DNA from: Roseimaritima sediminicola
Lineage (GTDB): Bacteria > Planctomycetota > Planctomycetia > Pirellulales > Pirellulaceae
Assembly (NCBI RefSeq): GCF_009618275.1
Contig: NZ_WIAD01000001.1
Location: 248,001 to 312,000, forward strand
Reading direction: 5' to 3'
DNA length: 64,000 bases
In this document: piece after piece, positions 1 to 8,591 of the stretch
Position numbering within the stretch: position 1 is the first letter of the stretch
Layout: each line of letters starts with the position of its first letter
Position numbers and translations under genes: made by a program
The notes under the pieces: model-generated
What the model was told of the DNA's origin: nothing
The model's database searches: none
The model's input: the letters and a program-made list of their open reading frames with translations, nothing else

Positions 1-1570
1 GAAATTCGCTGCCGTCCTTGCGGCGCCCGACTACCTGCGATTCCTCGCCCACCCGCCGCACCTCGCCGGGCTGCAGCGCGCGTCCCTGGTGGTCCCCGCC
101 TTTATCGCAGAGCCTGCGGCACAGCAGGGCGGCGTCGTGACCGACGATCTCCTCGGGAGCATAGCCGAACATGGCGGTGGTCGCGGCGTTGACCGACAGC
201 ACCGTTCCGGCCTGGTCCAGCGTGACCAGGGCATCGGCCGACGAATCCAGAATGGCTTGGGTGCGAGCCTCATCGGCGCTGACCTGGGCGATGTGCTGTC
301 GCAGCTTGGTGGTCATTGACCGGAACGACGTGGTCAGCGCCGCGACTTCCCCGTGGCCGTTGGCCGCCGGCAGCTCGGCCTGCGAATCGCCGCCGGCAAT
401 GGCATCGGCGATGTCGACCAGGCGCGAGATGCCGCGGGTCAACTGCGTGGCCATCAAATAGGTTGCCAGGGCGGCGAAGGCCAAGACCGCAACCCCGATC
501 CACAAGAACGACCAACCCAGCGACTGGACCGCCGCCAGGGCGGTATCCGCATCCTCGCTGGTGGCGATCGCCCAAAACCGACTGTCGTCTTCGGGGCGGT
601 TGTAGTAGATCCGTTGATGGGTGGCGATCATGCCGATGTCGCTGTTGCGTTGTTCGGCCTCGATCAGTTGCCGGAAGGTATCGTTGTCGGCTCGGTACTG
701 GCCGCTGTCGCCGCGTTTTTGGAGCGCCTCGGCCCGCACCGGACGCAGCGCGTCGAAGCGGTCACTGCTGAACGGGGTGGCTTCGCTGTGTTGGTTGCTG
801 TACAGGAATCGCCACTGTTCATCGACGACCTCGACGACCAACTGGGTGGCGGAACGGCTGGCCGCCGAGGCGGTGGCGGCTTCGACCGCTTCGCGAAACA
901 CTTTGTCCGCGTTGATGGTGATCACGAACACCCCGCGGAACTCACCGCCGGGGCCGGCCGTCGCGGAAGTAAAGTAAGGCGTGCAGAAGTGCACGACGCT
1001 GGTGTTTTCGGCCGGATCGTGAATCACCGGCGAAACGTACACCGCCCCGGCCGCGGTGCTCTTGGCCTGGGCAAAAAAGCGTTCGTCGCCAACCGGCCGG
1101 TCGCGGTCCTCTGCCAATATCGGACCGCTCGAGCGGCGCACCACCCGCATGATCTCGCGGCCCTCGGCATCGTACAGACTGCACGCCAATCGCTCCTCGG
1201 CGTACTGCATTTGCGCCGCCAAGATCTGATGCAGCTTGTCGATCCAAAACTCGACGTCGGCTCCGGGGTTGGCGGGGTCCTGCCCCGGTTGGTCGGGGTT
1301 GTCCCGGGAACGTACGATCCCGGGAATCGGCGGATACTGGATCGTATTGAGCAGATCGGCGCGAGTAAATTTCAGTTTATGCTCCACCGTGCTGACCATC
1401 TCCTTGGTCTGCGACACCATCCGGTCCAGCGTCAAATCGGTGACGGTCCGCCGGCTCTGCCGGAACGCCAGGGCCCCCATCAGCACCAACGAAACCAGAA
1501 TCACCAGGACCGTCAGCACGGTGAACTGCAGTCGCAGCGAAGCACTCTCGAGGCGTTGTTTCCAGCCCAT
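1..1570 (-). CDS. Membrane sensor with periplasmic domain, HAMP and PAS domain (partial, runs off left edge)
   Basis: The minus-strand frame is open from an ATG at 1570 to the window edge, about 523 codons, so the C-terminus is missing. Residues about 8-32 form a first membrane segment, followed by a periplasmic sensory region of roughly 270 residues and a second membrane segment (SLGWSFLWIGVAVLAFAAL). A HAMP-like linker follows (SRLVDIADAIAGGD), then a PAS domain with the signature AILDSSADALVTLDQAG and FGYAPEEIVG. The start lies 4 bp after the stop of the upstream CheW gene, so it belongs to the same operon. The missing C-terminus would decide between a methyl-accepting signalling domain and a histidine kinase; in Wsp-like clusters a CheA-type kinase often follows the second CheW. 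Confidence 0.85.
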   Translation of the reverse strand, partial: MGWKQRLESASLRLQFTVLTVLVILVSLVLMGALAFRQSRRTVTDLTLDRMVSQTKEMVSTVEHKLKFTRADLLNTIQYPPIPGIVRSRDNPDQPGQDPANPGADVEFWIDKLHQILAAQMQYAEERLACSLYDAEGREIMRVVRRSSGPILAEDRDRPVGDERFFAQAKSTAAGAVYVSPVIHDPAENTSVVHFCTPYFTSATAGPGGEFRGVFVITINADKVFREAVEAATASAASRSATQLVVEVVDEQWRFLYSNQHSEATPFSSDRFDALRPVRAEALQKRGDSGQYRADNDTFRQLIEAEQRNSDIGMIATHQRIYYNRPEDDSRFWAIATSEDADTALAAVQSLGWSFLWIGVAVLAFAALATYLMATQLTRGISRLVDIADAIAGGDSQAELPAANGHGEVAALTTSFRSMTTKLRQHIAQVSADEARTQAILDSSADALVTLDQAGTVLSVNAATTAMFGYAPEEIVGHDAALLCRRLCDKGGDHQGRALQPGEVRRVGEESQVVGRRKDGSEF

Positions 1571-1574
1571 GGTG

Positions 1575-2204
1575 TCACTCACTTTCTTCGATGGTGAACG
1601 CGTCGCAGCGCAGCAAGGCCTCGCCGCTGAGAATCACGCGGCCTTCGGCGGTGCACCCACAAGCGATTTCCTGAAGGTTGCTCATGCCGCCCGATAGCGG
1701 CAGCACCTGTTCGCGCCGCAGACGTACCACTTGATCGATCTGGTCGACCATGATGGCCATCTCCGGTGCGTCTTCGCCCAACACCAACAACTGCGACGCC
1801 ACCGCGACCGACGTCCCCAAACCCAACCACGGCTCCAAAGTGATGACGATCAGGATCTGACCGCGCAGATTCGTCACGCCTACGAAGACAGCCGGAACGG
1901 CCGGGATCGCCGTGACGTGCTCGCGCCGCATCACCTCGCCGACAAACCGCGTTTCAATCGCGCAGCGTTCGCCGGCGATCCTGAACTGCACGACCTCGAT
2001 CACCTCGCTCTCTTCCAGCTGCGAGGCCGGCACCTGGGCCAATCTCTCGGCCCGGCGATCCATCGCCCGCCGCGCCTGGTCGACAGTCAGTTCGGCGGCA
2101 TCGTCCATGGCGCGAGCAACACTCTCGAGACGATGCTTGATCGCCGACCAGTCGATGCTGTGTTCGGCTGGGTATCGTTCGGCTGGGTTCTCGTCCGCAA
2201 CCAT
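1575..2204 (-). CDS. CheW-like coupling protein with N-terminal extension (WspD-like position)
   Basis: A 209-residue protein with a CheW-type beta-barrel from about residue 65 onward (EVVQFRIAGERCAIETRFVGEV ... GVTNLRGQILIVITL). Such proteins couple chemoreceptors to the CheA kinase in cytoplasmic arrays. The first 60 residues are an alpha-helical extension absent from minimal CheW, as in WspD-type proteins. It lies 9 bp after the CheR-TPR gene and 4 bp before the HAMP/PAS sensor, so the four genes are probably one transcript. Confidence 0.88.
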   Translation of the reverse strand: MVADENPAERYPAEHSIDWSAIKHRLESVARAMDDAAELTVDQARRAMDRRAERLAQVPASQLEESEVIEVVQFRIAGERCAIETRFVGEVMRREHVTAIPAVPAVFVGVTNLRGQILIVITLEPWLGLGTSVAVASQLLVLGEDAPEMAIMVDQIDQVVRLRREQVLPLSGGMSNLQEIACGCTAEGRVILSGEALLRCDAFTIEESE

Positions 2205-2213
2205 GGGCGCTGG

Positions 2214-3776
2214 TTACCCTCCGGATTCAAGGCGGCTGATGCGTCGCCGCGCGGCATTTGCCAGTTCGGCCGCCGTGCCGCCTTCGCCGAGCGGCAACGG
2301 GCCGGTTGGCGGCAGGGCGTCGCAGAGCTCACAGACGTTGCGATAGTGCCGCCCGGCCGCTTTTAATTGTCCTCGCTGCTGTTGGATGGAGCCAAGTAAA
2401 AAATGGCCCACTGCCAGGGATCGATCCAAAAAAACCGCCCGCTGGACCGATCGGCAGGCCTCGTCGATGCGGTTCGTCTCCAGCAGTAAGACACCGCGCA
2501 GGTAGTGCAGCTCGGCCGACAGCGGGTGCCGTTGGATGTCGGCCTCACACTGCTCGAGGGCCGTTTGCGGCGAGGTGTGTACGCGGGCCTGAAGGTCGCG
2601 GATGCGTTTGGCCGGTTCGGTCGCTCGGGGCTCTGTCGAAACCTCCGCTCGATGGAGCGGTGCGGGGGCTTCGACCAGCGACGCGCCGGCGGGCGTCGGT
2701 GAGGCAGGAACCGAGCTGGAAGAGGGAATCGTCACCGGGGTTTGCGCGGCCGTGTCGGCGAGTTGTGCTGGGGCCGGTCGCGGCTCGGCCGGTGCCGCAG
2801 CGGCTGGTGTCGCAGCGGCCGGTGCCGCAGCGGCCGATTCCACAGGGGCCGGTTCTACCGGCAGCTTGCGATAAAAAACGCCCAGCGAACTGCTGACGGC
2901 TTGGAAAAGCCGCCGCCCCGACAGCGATGATCCCGACAGCGGTGATCCCGACAGAGGTGATCCTGACAGCAGGGATTCGGGCAGCGGTGGGTCGGCCGAG
3001 GCCAGCAACAGCCATCCGCCCTCGACCAAACAATCCGCCATCCGCTGGACCACCGTCTGAATCGTCGCCGCGGAGAAATAAATAAACACGTTGCGGCAGA
3101 GGATCACATCCAGCGGCAGGGCGCCGCCGAGAACCTGCTGGTAGTTGTCCTCGACCAGATTCAAACGGCGGAACTCCACCCGCCGCCGAATCGACTCGCA
3201 CAACTCCATGCCCTCGGGACGCGAGCGAAGGTATGGACCGGCGCGTTCGAGCCCATCGCCGCGGAACGACCAATCGCGGTAGATGCCGCGGCGGGCCTTC
3301 TCGAGCGCTCGTTCGGAGATGTCGGTCGCCACGATTCGCGTTTGCGCGGCGTACCCGCCCTGGTCGCACAGCATGGCCAGCGAGTAAGGTTCTTCGCCCG
3401 TCGAACAGGCGGCCGACCACAACCCGATCGGACGCGTTTCCTGCCGCGGCGTCTGGCGTTCTCCGGCCTCGATCCGCTGGACGTTCGCCTGTGGCAGAAT
3501 CGTCTCTCGCAGGAACTGGAAATGTTTGGGTTCGCGAAAGAAAAAGGTTTCGCCCACCGTCATCTCGTCGACGAACGCTCGCATCGCGTCGCCATCGCGA
3601 CGGAGCAGCGTCTGCAATTGATCCAGATCCCGGCAACCGTGACGCCGCAGCGTCCGTTCGATCAGGACGCCGGTCGAAGCCCGTTGATCGTCGCGAATGT
3701 GCAGCCCGCAGCGTTGGTCGATAAACCTCAGCATGGCTTCCCACTGCTCCGCCGGCCAACGCACCGATTCGTTCAC
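2214..3776 (-). CDS. CheR-type chemoreceptor methyltransferase with C-terminal TPR region (WspC-like)
   Basis: A 520-residue protein. The N-terminal 270 residues are a CheR glutamate methyltransferase: the SAM-binding segment WSAACSTGEEPYSLAML and the CheR motif VILCRNVFIYF are both present. A low-complexity Ser-Gly-Pro run (repeats of a 15 bp unit near 2925-2970) and an Ala/Pro/Glu-rich linker lead to a C-terminal TPR-like helical region (about 395-500: AELHYLRGVLLLETNRIDEA and following). A CheR fused to TPR and flanked by two CheW genes is the order of wspB-wspC-wspD and other alternative-function chemosensory systems. It overlaps the preceding CheW stop by 4 nt (ATGA), implying translational coupling. 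Confidence 0.9.
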   Translation of the reverse strand: MNESVRWPAEQWEAMLRFIDQRCGLHIRDDQRASTGVLIERTLRRHGCRDLDQLQTLLRRDGDAMRAFVDEMTVGETFFFREPKHFQFLRETILPQANVQRIEAGERQTPRQETRPIGLWSAACSTGEEPYSLAMLCDQGGYAAQTRIVATDISERALEKARRGIYRDWSFRGDGLERAGPYLRSRPEGMELCESIRRRVEFRRLNLVEDNYQQVLGGALPLDVILCRNVFIYFSAATIQTVVQRMADCLVEGGWLLLASADPPLPESLLSGSPLSGSPLSGSSLSGRRLFQAVSSSLGVFYRKLPVEPAPVESAAAAPAAATPAAAAPAEPRPAPAQLADTAAQTPVTIPSSSSVPASPTPAGASLVEAPAPLHRAEVSTEPRATEPAKRIRDLQARVHTSPQTALEQCEADIQRHPLSAELHYLRGVLLLETNRIDEACRSVQRAVFLDRSLAVGHFLLGSIQQQRGQLKAAGRHYRNVCELCDALPPTGPLPLGEGGTAAELANAARRRISRLESGG

Positions 3777-4264
3777 GTGCCATCCTCTTGCGAGGCGGAA
3801 CGGGCGGCCACCAAGTGCACCAAACCGGCCAGCTGTGGTTGAGCCAGCACGCCCGGGACATCCAGCACATGGACCACGCCGCGCGGCGTTTTCGCGATCA
3901 GATCGATCCAGGCAAAATCGGCTTCGCCCGCCTCGGCTGCCTCTGCCTGGGCGGCAACCTGTTGGTCCGGGTGGATGCGGATCAGATCGATCGCACGGTC
4001 CACCAACAACGCGACGGTGTCGGCTTCGCTCTGCACCACGATCAAGTGATCATTGTGCTGCATCGCCGCCGCTCGCTTGTTCAATAAGCGGCCAATGGAT
4101 AAGACCGGTACCAGGGTCCCTCGCAGCCTGAGCAGGCCCTCGACCGCGTCGGGCTGATCGGGAAAGGCGGACAGGGTCGCCGCCCGCAGGACCTCGACCA
4201 CCGTGGCGGCTCGGACCCCGTACAACCGCTCGGCCACCTGGAAAACCAAGACTTCGACGTCCAC
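3773..4264 (-). CDS. CheW-like coupling protein
   Basis: A 163-residue protein made almost entirely of one CheW domain (VAERLYGVRAATVVEVLR ... LLRLRGTLVPVLSIGRLL ... ALLVDRAIDLIRI). It would link receptors to a CheA-type kinase. It is the first gene of the four-gene minus-strand cluster and overlaps the CheR start by 4 nt. The C-terminal 40 residues (WIDLIAKTPRGVVHVLDVPG) are consistent with the last strands of the fold. No divergent chemotaxis gene lies upstream. Confidence 0.88.
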   Translation of the reverse strand: MDVEVLVFQVAERLYGVRAATVVEVLRAATLSAFPDQPDAVEGLLRLRGTLVPVLSIGRLLNKRAAAMQHNDHLIVVQSEADTVALLVDRAIDLIRIHPDQQVAAQAEAAEAGEADFAWIDLIAKTPRGVVHVLDVPGVLAQPQLAGLVHLVAARSASQEDGT

Positions 4265-4639
4265 CCGAACGGCCTCCCAACGCGGTTAGCAGAGCTGGAT
4301 TGATCCGGCCATTGTAGCCCATGGGCGTGGGCCTGACGCGGTTTTTCAGCCGATGCGAGGGTGCCGGAACCCGATTTGCAGCCTTGCCGTTTTGCCCGCT
4401 CGGTGGCCTGCGGCGAGAGGTCCCGCTCGGTGACTCCGCACGGTGACACCCGCCGGTGACTTTGCGCGGGCCCCTTGCGGGGGGCCTGGGGGTTTAGCAA
4501 AATTAGGCGAAGCCGTCTGATTGTGCGGGCGGAGTCTGATTGTCCGGGCGGATTGAATGGTGCCGGCGACGCCACTGCTCAGACCGCGTGTGCCGTATCG
4601 ACCGTCGTCTTTCTTGTTCCTCTTTCTCAGGTAATCGCT
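4265..4639. other. Intergenic region between the divergent chemosensory operon and the dockerin gene
   Basis: No credible gene is seen in this 375 bp divergent spacer. It holds a GC hairpin (GGGCCCC / GGGGGCC near 4468-4487, no T run) and a short direct repeat of GTCTGATTGT(G/C)CGGGCGGA at about 4516-4553. Promoters for both flanking transcripts should lie here but no clear -35/-10 pair can be assigned. Confidence 0.5.
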
Positions 4640-5818
4640 ATGAATCGACTGCTCTCCAAACGCCGCGTGCTCGGCTGTGAAACCCTCGAACGACGTAACT
4701 TGTTGGCCGCAGGACTGGGTGTCGACCACAACTTCATCGCTCCCGAGGACGTTGACGGCAGCGGATCGGTCACCCCGTACGACGCCTTGCAGGTGATCAA
4801 CAACCTGAATCAACAGGCTCGGGCCGGCGGTCAGGGCGAACACACGGGCGGCTCGTCCAACCACTTGCTGGACGTCGATGGCGACGGGCACTGGGCTCCG
4901 GCCGACGCCTGGACCATCATCAATTACCTGAACCGCCACGGCATTCAGGACGGCCTGGCGGGCAGCTTGGTCCCGCTGCACAACCGGATCGAGGCGTTGG
5001 AACACGTGATCGAACAAGCCACCGTGCCGGCCTGGCTGGGACTGTCGACCGCCCATGACGTGTTGGCCGATCTGTACATCGGGCTACGGCCAGAGCTCAA
5101 TCCAGAATTGCGATCCACCCTCGACGATGCCTTGGATCGTTTGCACATGCAGTTCCAGTACGACTGGCTGAGCGACCAGTTCACCTCGGCCGACCAGCAA
5201 CTCGACAACTTTGATTCGATCTTCTCGGACATCGGCTCGCACCTCGGGGATGCCTATTCCCAAGTCCGCGGCGCTTTGTCCAACAGCCTCGGCCAGCTGC
5301 ACGATCAAGCCTCCGACGTGCTGGATGCCATCTTCGATCACGGCAACGGCTCCGGTGACGACTGGGGCGATGGCGATTGGGGCGATGGCGAGTTTGACCT
5401 GCCCTACGATGCGATCTCCGATATTTTCTACGGAATCGGCAGCCACCTGGAAGGCTTGGTCGGTGACCTGTACGACGAACTGCACGACCTGGATTACTCG
5501 GGCGTGCTCGATGCGATCGAACAAGTGATCGGCCAGGACTCGTCTTGGATTTGGAATCTGGGCGAGCACTTGGGCGACATCTTTGACCCGATCTTCGTGG
5601 ATCACTCGCAGCAGTTCGAGCAGATCCTCGGCCAGCTGGAATCGGTGTATGACCGAGTCAGCAACGACATCGAAGACGCTTTTAATCATGTCGCAGACCA
5701 CTTGGGCGAAATCGGCTTGGTGTCCAACCAACTGCACGACGTCCTGTACTACCTACCCCAGGTTGTCTTCCCCTGGTGGGATTCGCCCTCGAATGGCGAT
5801 TCCGTACCCGCCTTCTAA
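4640..5818 (+). CDS. Secreted dockerin type I repeat protein with LEPR-xLL-like N-terminus
   Basis: A 392-residue protein. The start at 4640 was chosen because it places the planctomycete sorting-type N-terminus first: RRVLGCETLERRNLLAAG resembles the LEPR-xLL signal. Two EF-hand-like dockerin repeats follow at about residues 34-55 (DVDGSGSVTPYDALQVINNL) and 78-99 (DVDGDGHWAPADAWTIINYL), each with the Asp-x-Asp-Gly calcium loop. The remaining 290 residues are acidic, helical and free of a recognised enzyme domain, with a Gly-Asp-Trp rich patch near residue 240. Probably exported and calcium binding; the partner is unknown. An in-frame ATG-less extension upstream to 4475 lacks these features at its start and was rejected. 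Confidence 0.8.
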   Translation: MNRLLSKRRVLGCETLERRNLLAAGLGVDHNFIAPEDVDGSGSVTPYDALQVINNLNQQARAGGQGEHTGGSSNHLLDVDGDGHWAPADAWTIINYLNRHGIQDGLAGSLVPLHNRIEALEHVIEQATVPAWLGLSTAHDVLADLYIGLRPELNPELRSTLDDALDRLHMQFQYDWLSDQFTSADQQLDNFDSIFSDIGSHLGDAYSQVRGALSNSLGQLHDQASDVLDAIFDHGNGSGDDWGDGDWGDGEFDLPYDAISDIFYGIGSHLEGLVGDLYDELHDLDYSGVLDAIEQVIGQDSSWIWNLGEHLGDIFDPIFVDHSQQFEQILGQLESVYDRVSNDIEDAFNHVADHLGEIGLVSNQLHDVLYYLPQVVFPWWDSPSNGDSVPAF

Positions 5819-5935
5819 ACCACTGGCATCGATCAGCAGCCTATGTCCTCTCGTGGCATAGGCTGCCAGCCCGGGCAGCGAAGCCCCTCCCCAACGCCTA
5901 TGGCCGCTGTTCCAGGCCTTGCTTGTCAGCGATCT

Positions 5936-5963
5936 GCCCGTACCCGTACCCGTACCCGTGCTC
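5936..5963. repeat. Short hexanucleotide tandem repeat
   Basis: Three and a half copies of CCCGTA occur in the spacer between the dockerin gene and the DUF1254 remnant. Just upstream (about 5849-5872) lies a diverged copy of the GTGGCATAGGCTTCCAGCC motif that forms the tandem array near 54.0 kb. No gene is visible in 5819-6046. Confidence 0.6.
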
Positions 5964-6046
5964 GCACAGCGACTCCGGTGCAGTCGCTCGGCCGGTGATG
6001 CCCAAGTCGTTCAGCAGCGACGGATAGCGGACCGCCGGCAGACTTT

Positions 6047-6414
6047 CTAGTTGACAGGTTCAAACTCGCCCGGACGCCAGGACTTGTCGAACCAGGGTCC
6101 GAGCGGTCCGTAGAGGCGGAGAAGGGCGAACCAGCCCTTGCCGGCAGCGGTCTGGACCCAGTTGCTCTCCTTTCCTTCCGGTGCCTCGGGACCGAAGTAC
6201 AGGGTCACAGAGCCGTCCTCGTTTTCGATCAGATTGTCTCGCTTGTTGTTCCGGCTGGGAAAGGCCTGATCGGTCTGCAGCTCCGAGCGGGTCAGCCTTT
6301 TTCGACAACGGGTACACCTTCAAGCCCTCCTTGAACATCTTGTTCGAGGCCTCCGGTTTGCCATCGACCAAGAATCCCCATGTCGATGACGAACCGGAAG
6401 TAGGCGTCGTTTTT
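6047..6414 (-). pseudogene. Remnant of a DUF1254/DUF1214-type protein with frameshift and large internal deletion
   Basis: Three pieces in two frames read in family order on the minus strand: KNDAYFRFVIDMGILG (6411 downward), then after a frameshift LVDGKPEASNKMFKEGLKVY, then SELQTDQAFPSRNNKRDN through GKGWFALLRLYGPLGPWFD to the family-typical end WRPGEFEPVN and a TAG at 6047. Intact members of this family have about 170 residues between the second and third pieces; here they are joined at the sequence GCTGACCCGC. The gene is therefore dead through at least one frameshift and one internal deletion. The N-terminal half is also not found. It borders the cassette array, and decay here may mark the array edge. 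Confidence 0.8.
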
Positions 6415-6428
6415 TCTAGAAGATACGG

Positions 6429-6701
6429 TTAGCGGGAAATCTCGTGATGCGAACGTTCGAATTCGCCCGGCGGCGGGAAATAGTCATCTACTATAAACAA
6501 GCACACCGCCTTATCCTGCGAGACGTCCAGCTTGACCAAGGACTCTGCGGCAAGGGTCAGCACTGGAGCGGATACCGACACCAAAGCGTAGATTGCCACA
6601 GCCGGAGCGATGAAATGGATCGCCAGCTTCAGCGTCATGAAGTCGAATGCGGCAACTAAGCACGTCGGCATGAATCTTTCGGTGAAACCCCGCGACAACA
6701 C
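6429..6701 (-). CDS. Possible small membrane-anchored hypothetical protein
   Basis: A 90-codon frame with a hydrophobic stretch (LKLAIHFIAPAVAIYALVSVSAPVLTL, shown by its composition as one membrane span or signal peptide). A shorter start at the internal Met before TLKLAIHF is plausible. Nothing in it is recognised, it has no clear ribosome site, and it lies between a pseudogene and the distal end of the cassette array, so it may be chance or decayed sequence. Confidence 0.25.
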   Translation of the reverse strand: MLSRGFTERFMPTCLVAAFDFMTLKLAIHFIAPAVAIYALVSVSAPVLTLAAESLVKLDVSQDKAVCLFIVDDYFPPPGEFERSHHEISR

Positions 6702-6814
6702 CCTCCCGCGCAGCCGGAGGGAGAGTAAAGCCGAATGAAATGTTGCGGCGTGCTTAGCCCCATCGCATTGAGTTCCAGATAGTCATTTGCGTTCGTGCGT
6801 CCCAACGTGCTCGA

Positions 6815-6904
6815 TCGGGTAATGTCCAGCTTAACCGGACGGCGACCCGTGACGCTGGCTTCAGAGGCTGCGTCCTATGGTCGCTCCGATTGAACGATTC
6901 ACGA
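6815..6904 (-). other. Degenerate attC-like site, distal end of array
   Basis: Left arm GGTAATG then AACCGGACGGCGACC; right arm (read on minus) ATCGGAGCGACC. Pairing is partial and the core boxes are mutated (GGTAATG, ATTCACG), but length, spacing and position at the stop of the next gene match the other sites. Lowest-quality member of the series. Confidence 0.4.
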
Positions 6905-7468
6905 AGTAGCATTATGGAATTGCTTCACAACCTTGATCGTCGGCGACGCGACCGGCCACAACAGCAAATGATAGTAATCCATTGCATGAAGCTCTTCGTC
7001 AGAGGGAATTGCGTCATCGCCGTAGTATAGCCGCGAGTGCTCCTGGCCAGCACCGGCAAGGCGATCGTGCATAAGAGCCAAGTTCGCGAATAGAATGCGC
7101 ATGCGATAGACAGCAGGCTGGACAGAAATTTCAGCGTCTTCAGATTCACGCGTCGCGGCTGAAAAAACGGTGTTCCCAACCGTTGTCCACAATTGGACTT
7201 TACCGGACGGGACATTCAGATTGCATTCGACAACATGGTCCCAGTCGGAGTTGTCTTGCGATGGCGCCGATTCCAACAAGTCGATAGAAACTTTGGCGTA
7301 GCGACCGTACCGAACCGTCAGGATGGAGACTTCGGATTGATCGTCAGACACAACGGCTAGGTTGCGACCGGCGGCTTCGCTTCCAAGATCGCCGGGTTCG
7401 CCCGGCGCATCCATATCAGCAATCCCAAATTGCCCGTGTGTGAACTCAACTATCCAGCAAATTGTCAT
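6899..7468 (-). CDS. Cassette gene: hypothetical protein (immunity-like)
   Basis: A 189-residue protein starting at the ATG at 7468 (41 bp after the preceding attC core box). It begins TICWIVEFTHGQFGIADMD, is acidic and of mixed alpha/beta predicted character, lacks a signal peptide and has no recognised domain. The compact acidic cytoplasmic nature and aromatic-rich C-terminus (DYYHLLLWPVASP) resemble orphan immunity proteins often found in cassettes, but that is inference. The stop codon falls inside the degenerate attC at the array end. Confidence 0.65.
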   Translation of the reverse strand: MTICWIVEFTHGQFGIADMDAPGEPGDLGSEAAGRNLAVVSDDQSEVSILTVRYGRYAKVSIDLLESAPSQDNSDWDHVVECNLNVPSGKVQLWTTVGNTVFSAATRESEDAEISVQPAVYRMRILFANLALMHDRLAGAGQEHSRLYYGDDAIPSDEELHAMDYYHLLLWPVASPTIKVVKQFHNATS

Positions 7469-7508
7469 TGTAACCGTAGGTCCTCGTGGGGCTCGACTGT
7501 ACCTGACC

Positions 7509-7598
7509 ACCGATCGTTAGGCGCGACCGGGCACGCACGGAAGCTGTTTTGTCCTCAGAACACCGGCTCGCATACTCCGGTTCACGCAAGCGTTACCC
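7509..7598 (-). other. attC site
   Basis: Right arm on minus reads GGGTAACGCTTGCGTGAACC then GGAG; the left arm reads GCGCGACCGGGCACGC. They pair with the extra A left unpaired. The left core box is mutated (GATC where AAC is expected). It lies between the stop of the gene at 7606 and the start at 7468. Confidence 0.7.
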
Positions 7599-7605
7599 GT
7601 CGCGG

Positions 7606-8118
7606 CTATGGTCTGCACCGACCGGCAGTACGCGTTTTCTTGTATTCCGGCCAACCGAAACGGCCTTCGTGTTCCTCCACAAAGAATGCGCAACTACGAG
7701 CTAGGAAATTGAATGCAAATCCATTTTGCTCACGAATGTGAATCAGCGCATCACGAATTGTATTGCCAAACAGTGCGGCTGCGGATTCATCATCAAAGCC
7801 ATGCTTGGGAGGCTTCCATTTAGGATCGTAGTGTTTCACATCAAGTTCGTAGTCGTCATCCAGATTCCAGTGCGGCATTGGCAGATAGTTGTGGGCAATC
7901 AATGATTGCCATTGACCATCCGACTGAGCCCGCGGCCGGCGGTCGAGAACCATCGAAAACCAACCGCTTTGTTCGAAAGAGAAGCCTGTCGCAATCAGGG
8001 ACACTTTTCGGTCCGCATCACCCAACGCCCAGTCCCAATCCGGTTCATAGTTGTCCAGCCGATTCCAGACATACTCTTGGATCTGACACTGATCACGCAA
8101 AAGGTCAAGAGTTTTCAT
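7606..8118 (-). CDS. Cassette gene: hypothetical cytoplasmic protein
   Basis: A 170-residue protein; the ATG at 8118 (KTLDLLRDQCQIQEYVW) is preferred over a start 11 codons upstream because it sits 36 bp from the attC box. Acidic, aromatic rich, with LIATGFSFEQSGWFSMVLD and ALIHIREQNGFAFNFLAR segments. No signal peptide, no membrane span and no family recognised. Its size and composition again suggest an orphan immunity-type or phage-related protein. The stop lies 8 bp from the next attC core. Confidence 0.65.
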   Translation of the reverse strand: MKTLDLLRDQCQIQEYVWNRLDNYEPDWDWALGDADRKVSLIATGFSFEQSGWFSMVLDRRPRAQSDGQWQSLIAHNYLPMPHWNLDDDYELDVKHYDPKWKPPKHGFDDESAAALFGNTIRDALIHIREQNGFAFNFLARSCAFFVEEHEGRFGWPEYKKTRTAGRCRP

Positions 8119-8153
8119 GGCACACTCGCTGCAAAGAGAGGTTACTGGCAACG

Positions 8154-8247
8154 GTAACGTTCAGAACTAGTTGGAACCGGCACAGGATAACCGAGCAGAC
8201 AGACAAACGAACCGCACATGTTCACGTGCAGTTGCTGGTCAATGCCA
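8154..8247 (-). other. Degenerate attC site next to repeat copy R3
   Basis: Left box GGTAAC with the arm CAGAACTAGTTGG; right arm on minus GACCAGCAACTGCACGTGAA. The right arm is close to the intact site at 10309-10402 (AACCACCAGATGCACGTGAG), but pairing with the left arm is poor. Site length fits. Confidence 0.5.
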
Positions 8248-8495
8248 CACGAACGTTCCAACCCGCGACAGTGCGAGACAGGCATTGTAGCGGTCCAGTG
8301 GTAGACGCAGCAAGCAAGCACACAGGCCCCACGGCCAGCGGACGAAGAGCACGGACCGCGACCAGAACGAAGGCTAAAACGCAACGGACGGCCTGTACTT
8401 GGCAACTCTGCGTCCCTCTGCGACTCTGCGTTTTACAACAACCGCGCATGGGTTCAGAACGACAGGCAAGTTGATCAAACCGCAAAATGTTAGCG
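8248..8495 (-). repeat. ORF-less cassette with diverged copy R3 of the cassette repeat
   Basis: Between two attC sites and without a credible ORF. Its first 80 bp align with repeats R1 and R2 (CGTTCCAA, CATTGTAGCGGTC, AGCAAGCAAGC in the same order). The rest carries a different low-complexity segment (CTCTGCGTCCCTCTGCGACT near 8409) and no coding signal. It shows that the repeat travels as its own cassette. Confidence 0.6.
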
Positions 8496-8588
8496 ACAGT
8501 AGCGTCGGAATGCACAGCGCAGCGAGAGTTCATGTTGATTGCAAAATCGGCTGACCACCGCCGCTCAGGTGCATTACCCTGTTTCACC
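8496..8588 (-). other. attC site
   Basis: Left box ACAGTAGC with arm GGAATGCACAGCGCAGCG; right arm on minus GGTAATGCACCTGAGCGGCG with core GTTTCACC. Arms pair around ATGCAC with extra bases on the gene-proximal side. The stop of the gene at 8592 is 4 bp away. Confidence 0.65.
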
Positions 8589-8591
8589 AAA

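Noticed and set aside
353-1597. A 414-codon plus-strand frame opposite the sensor gene
   Set aside because: Its composition is a shadow of the minus-strand HAMP/PAS sensor, which has clear domains and operon context.
6429-6701. The small ORF as another piece of the DUF1254 pseudogene
   Set aside because: Its sequence does not match the N-terminal part of that family, so it was kept as a separate weak hypothetical.
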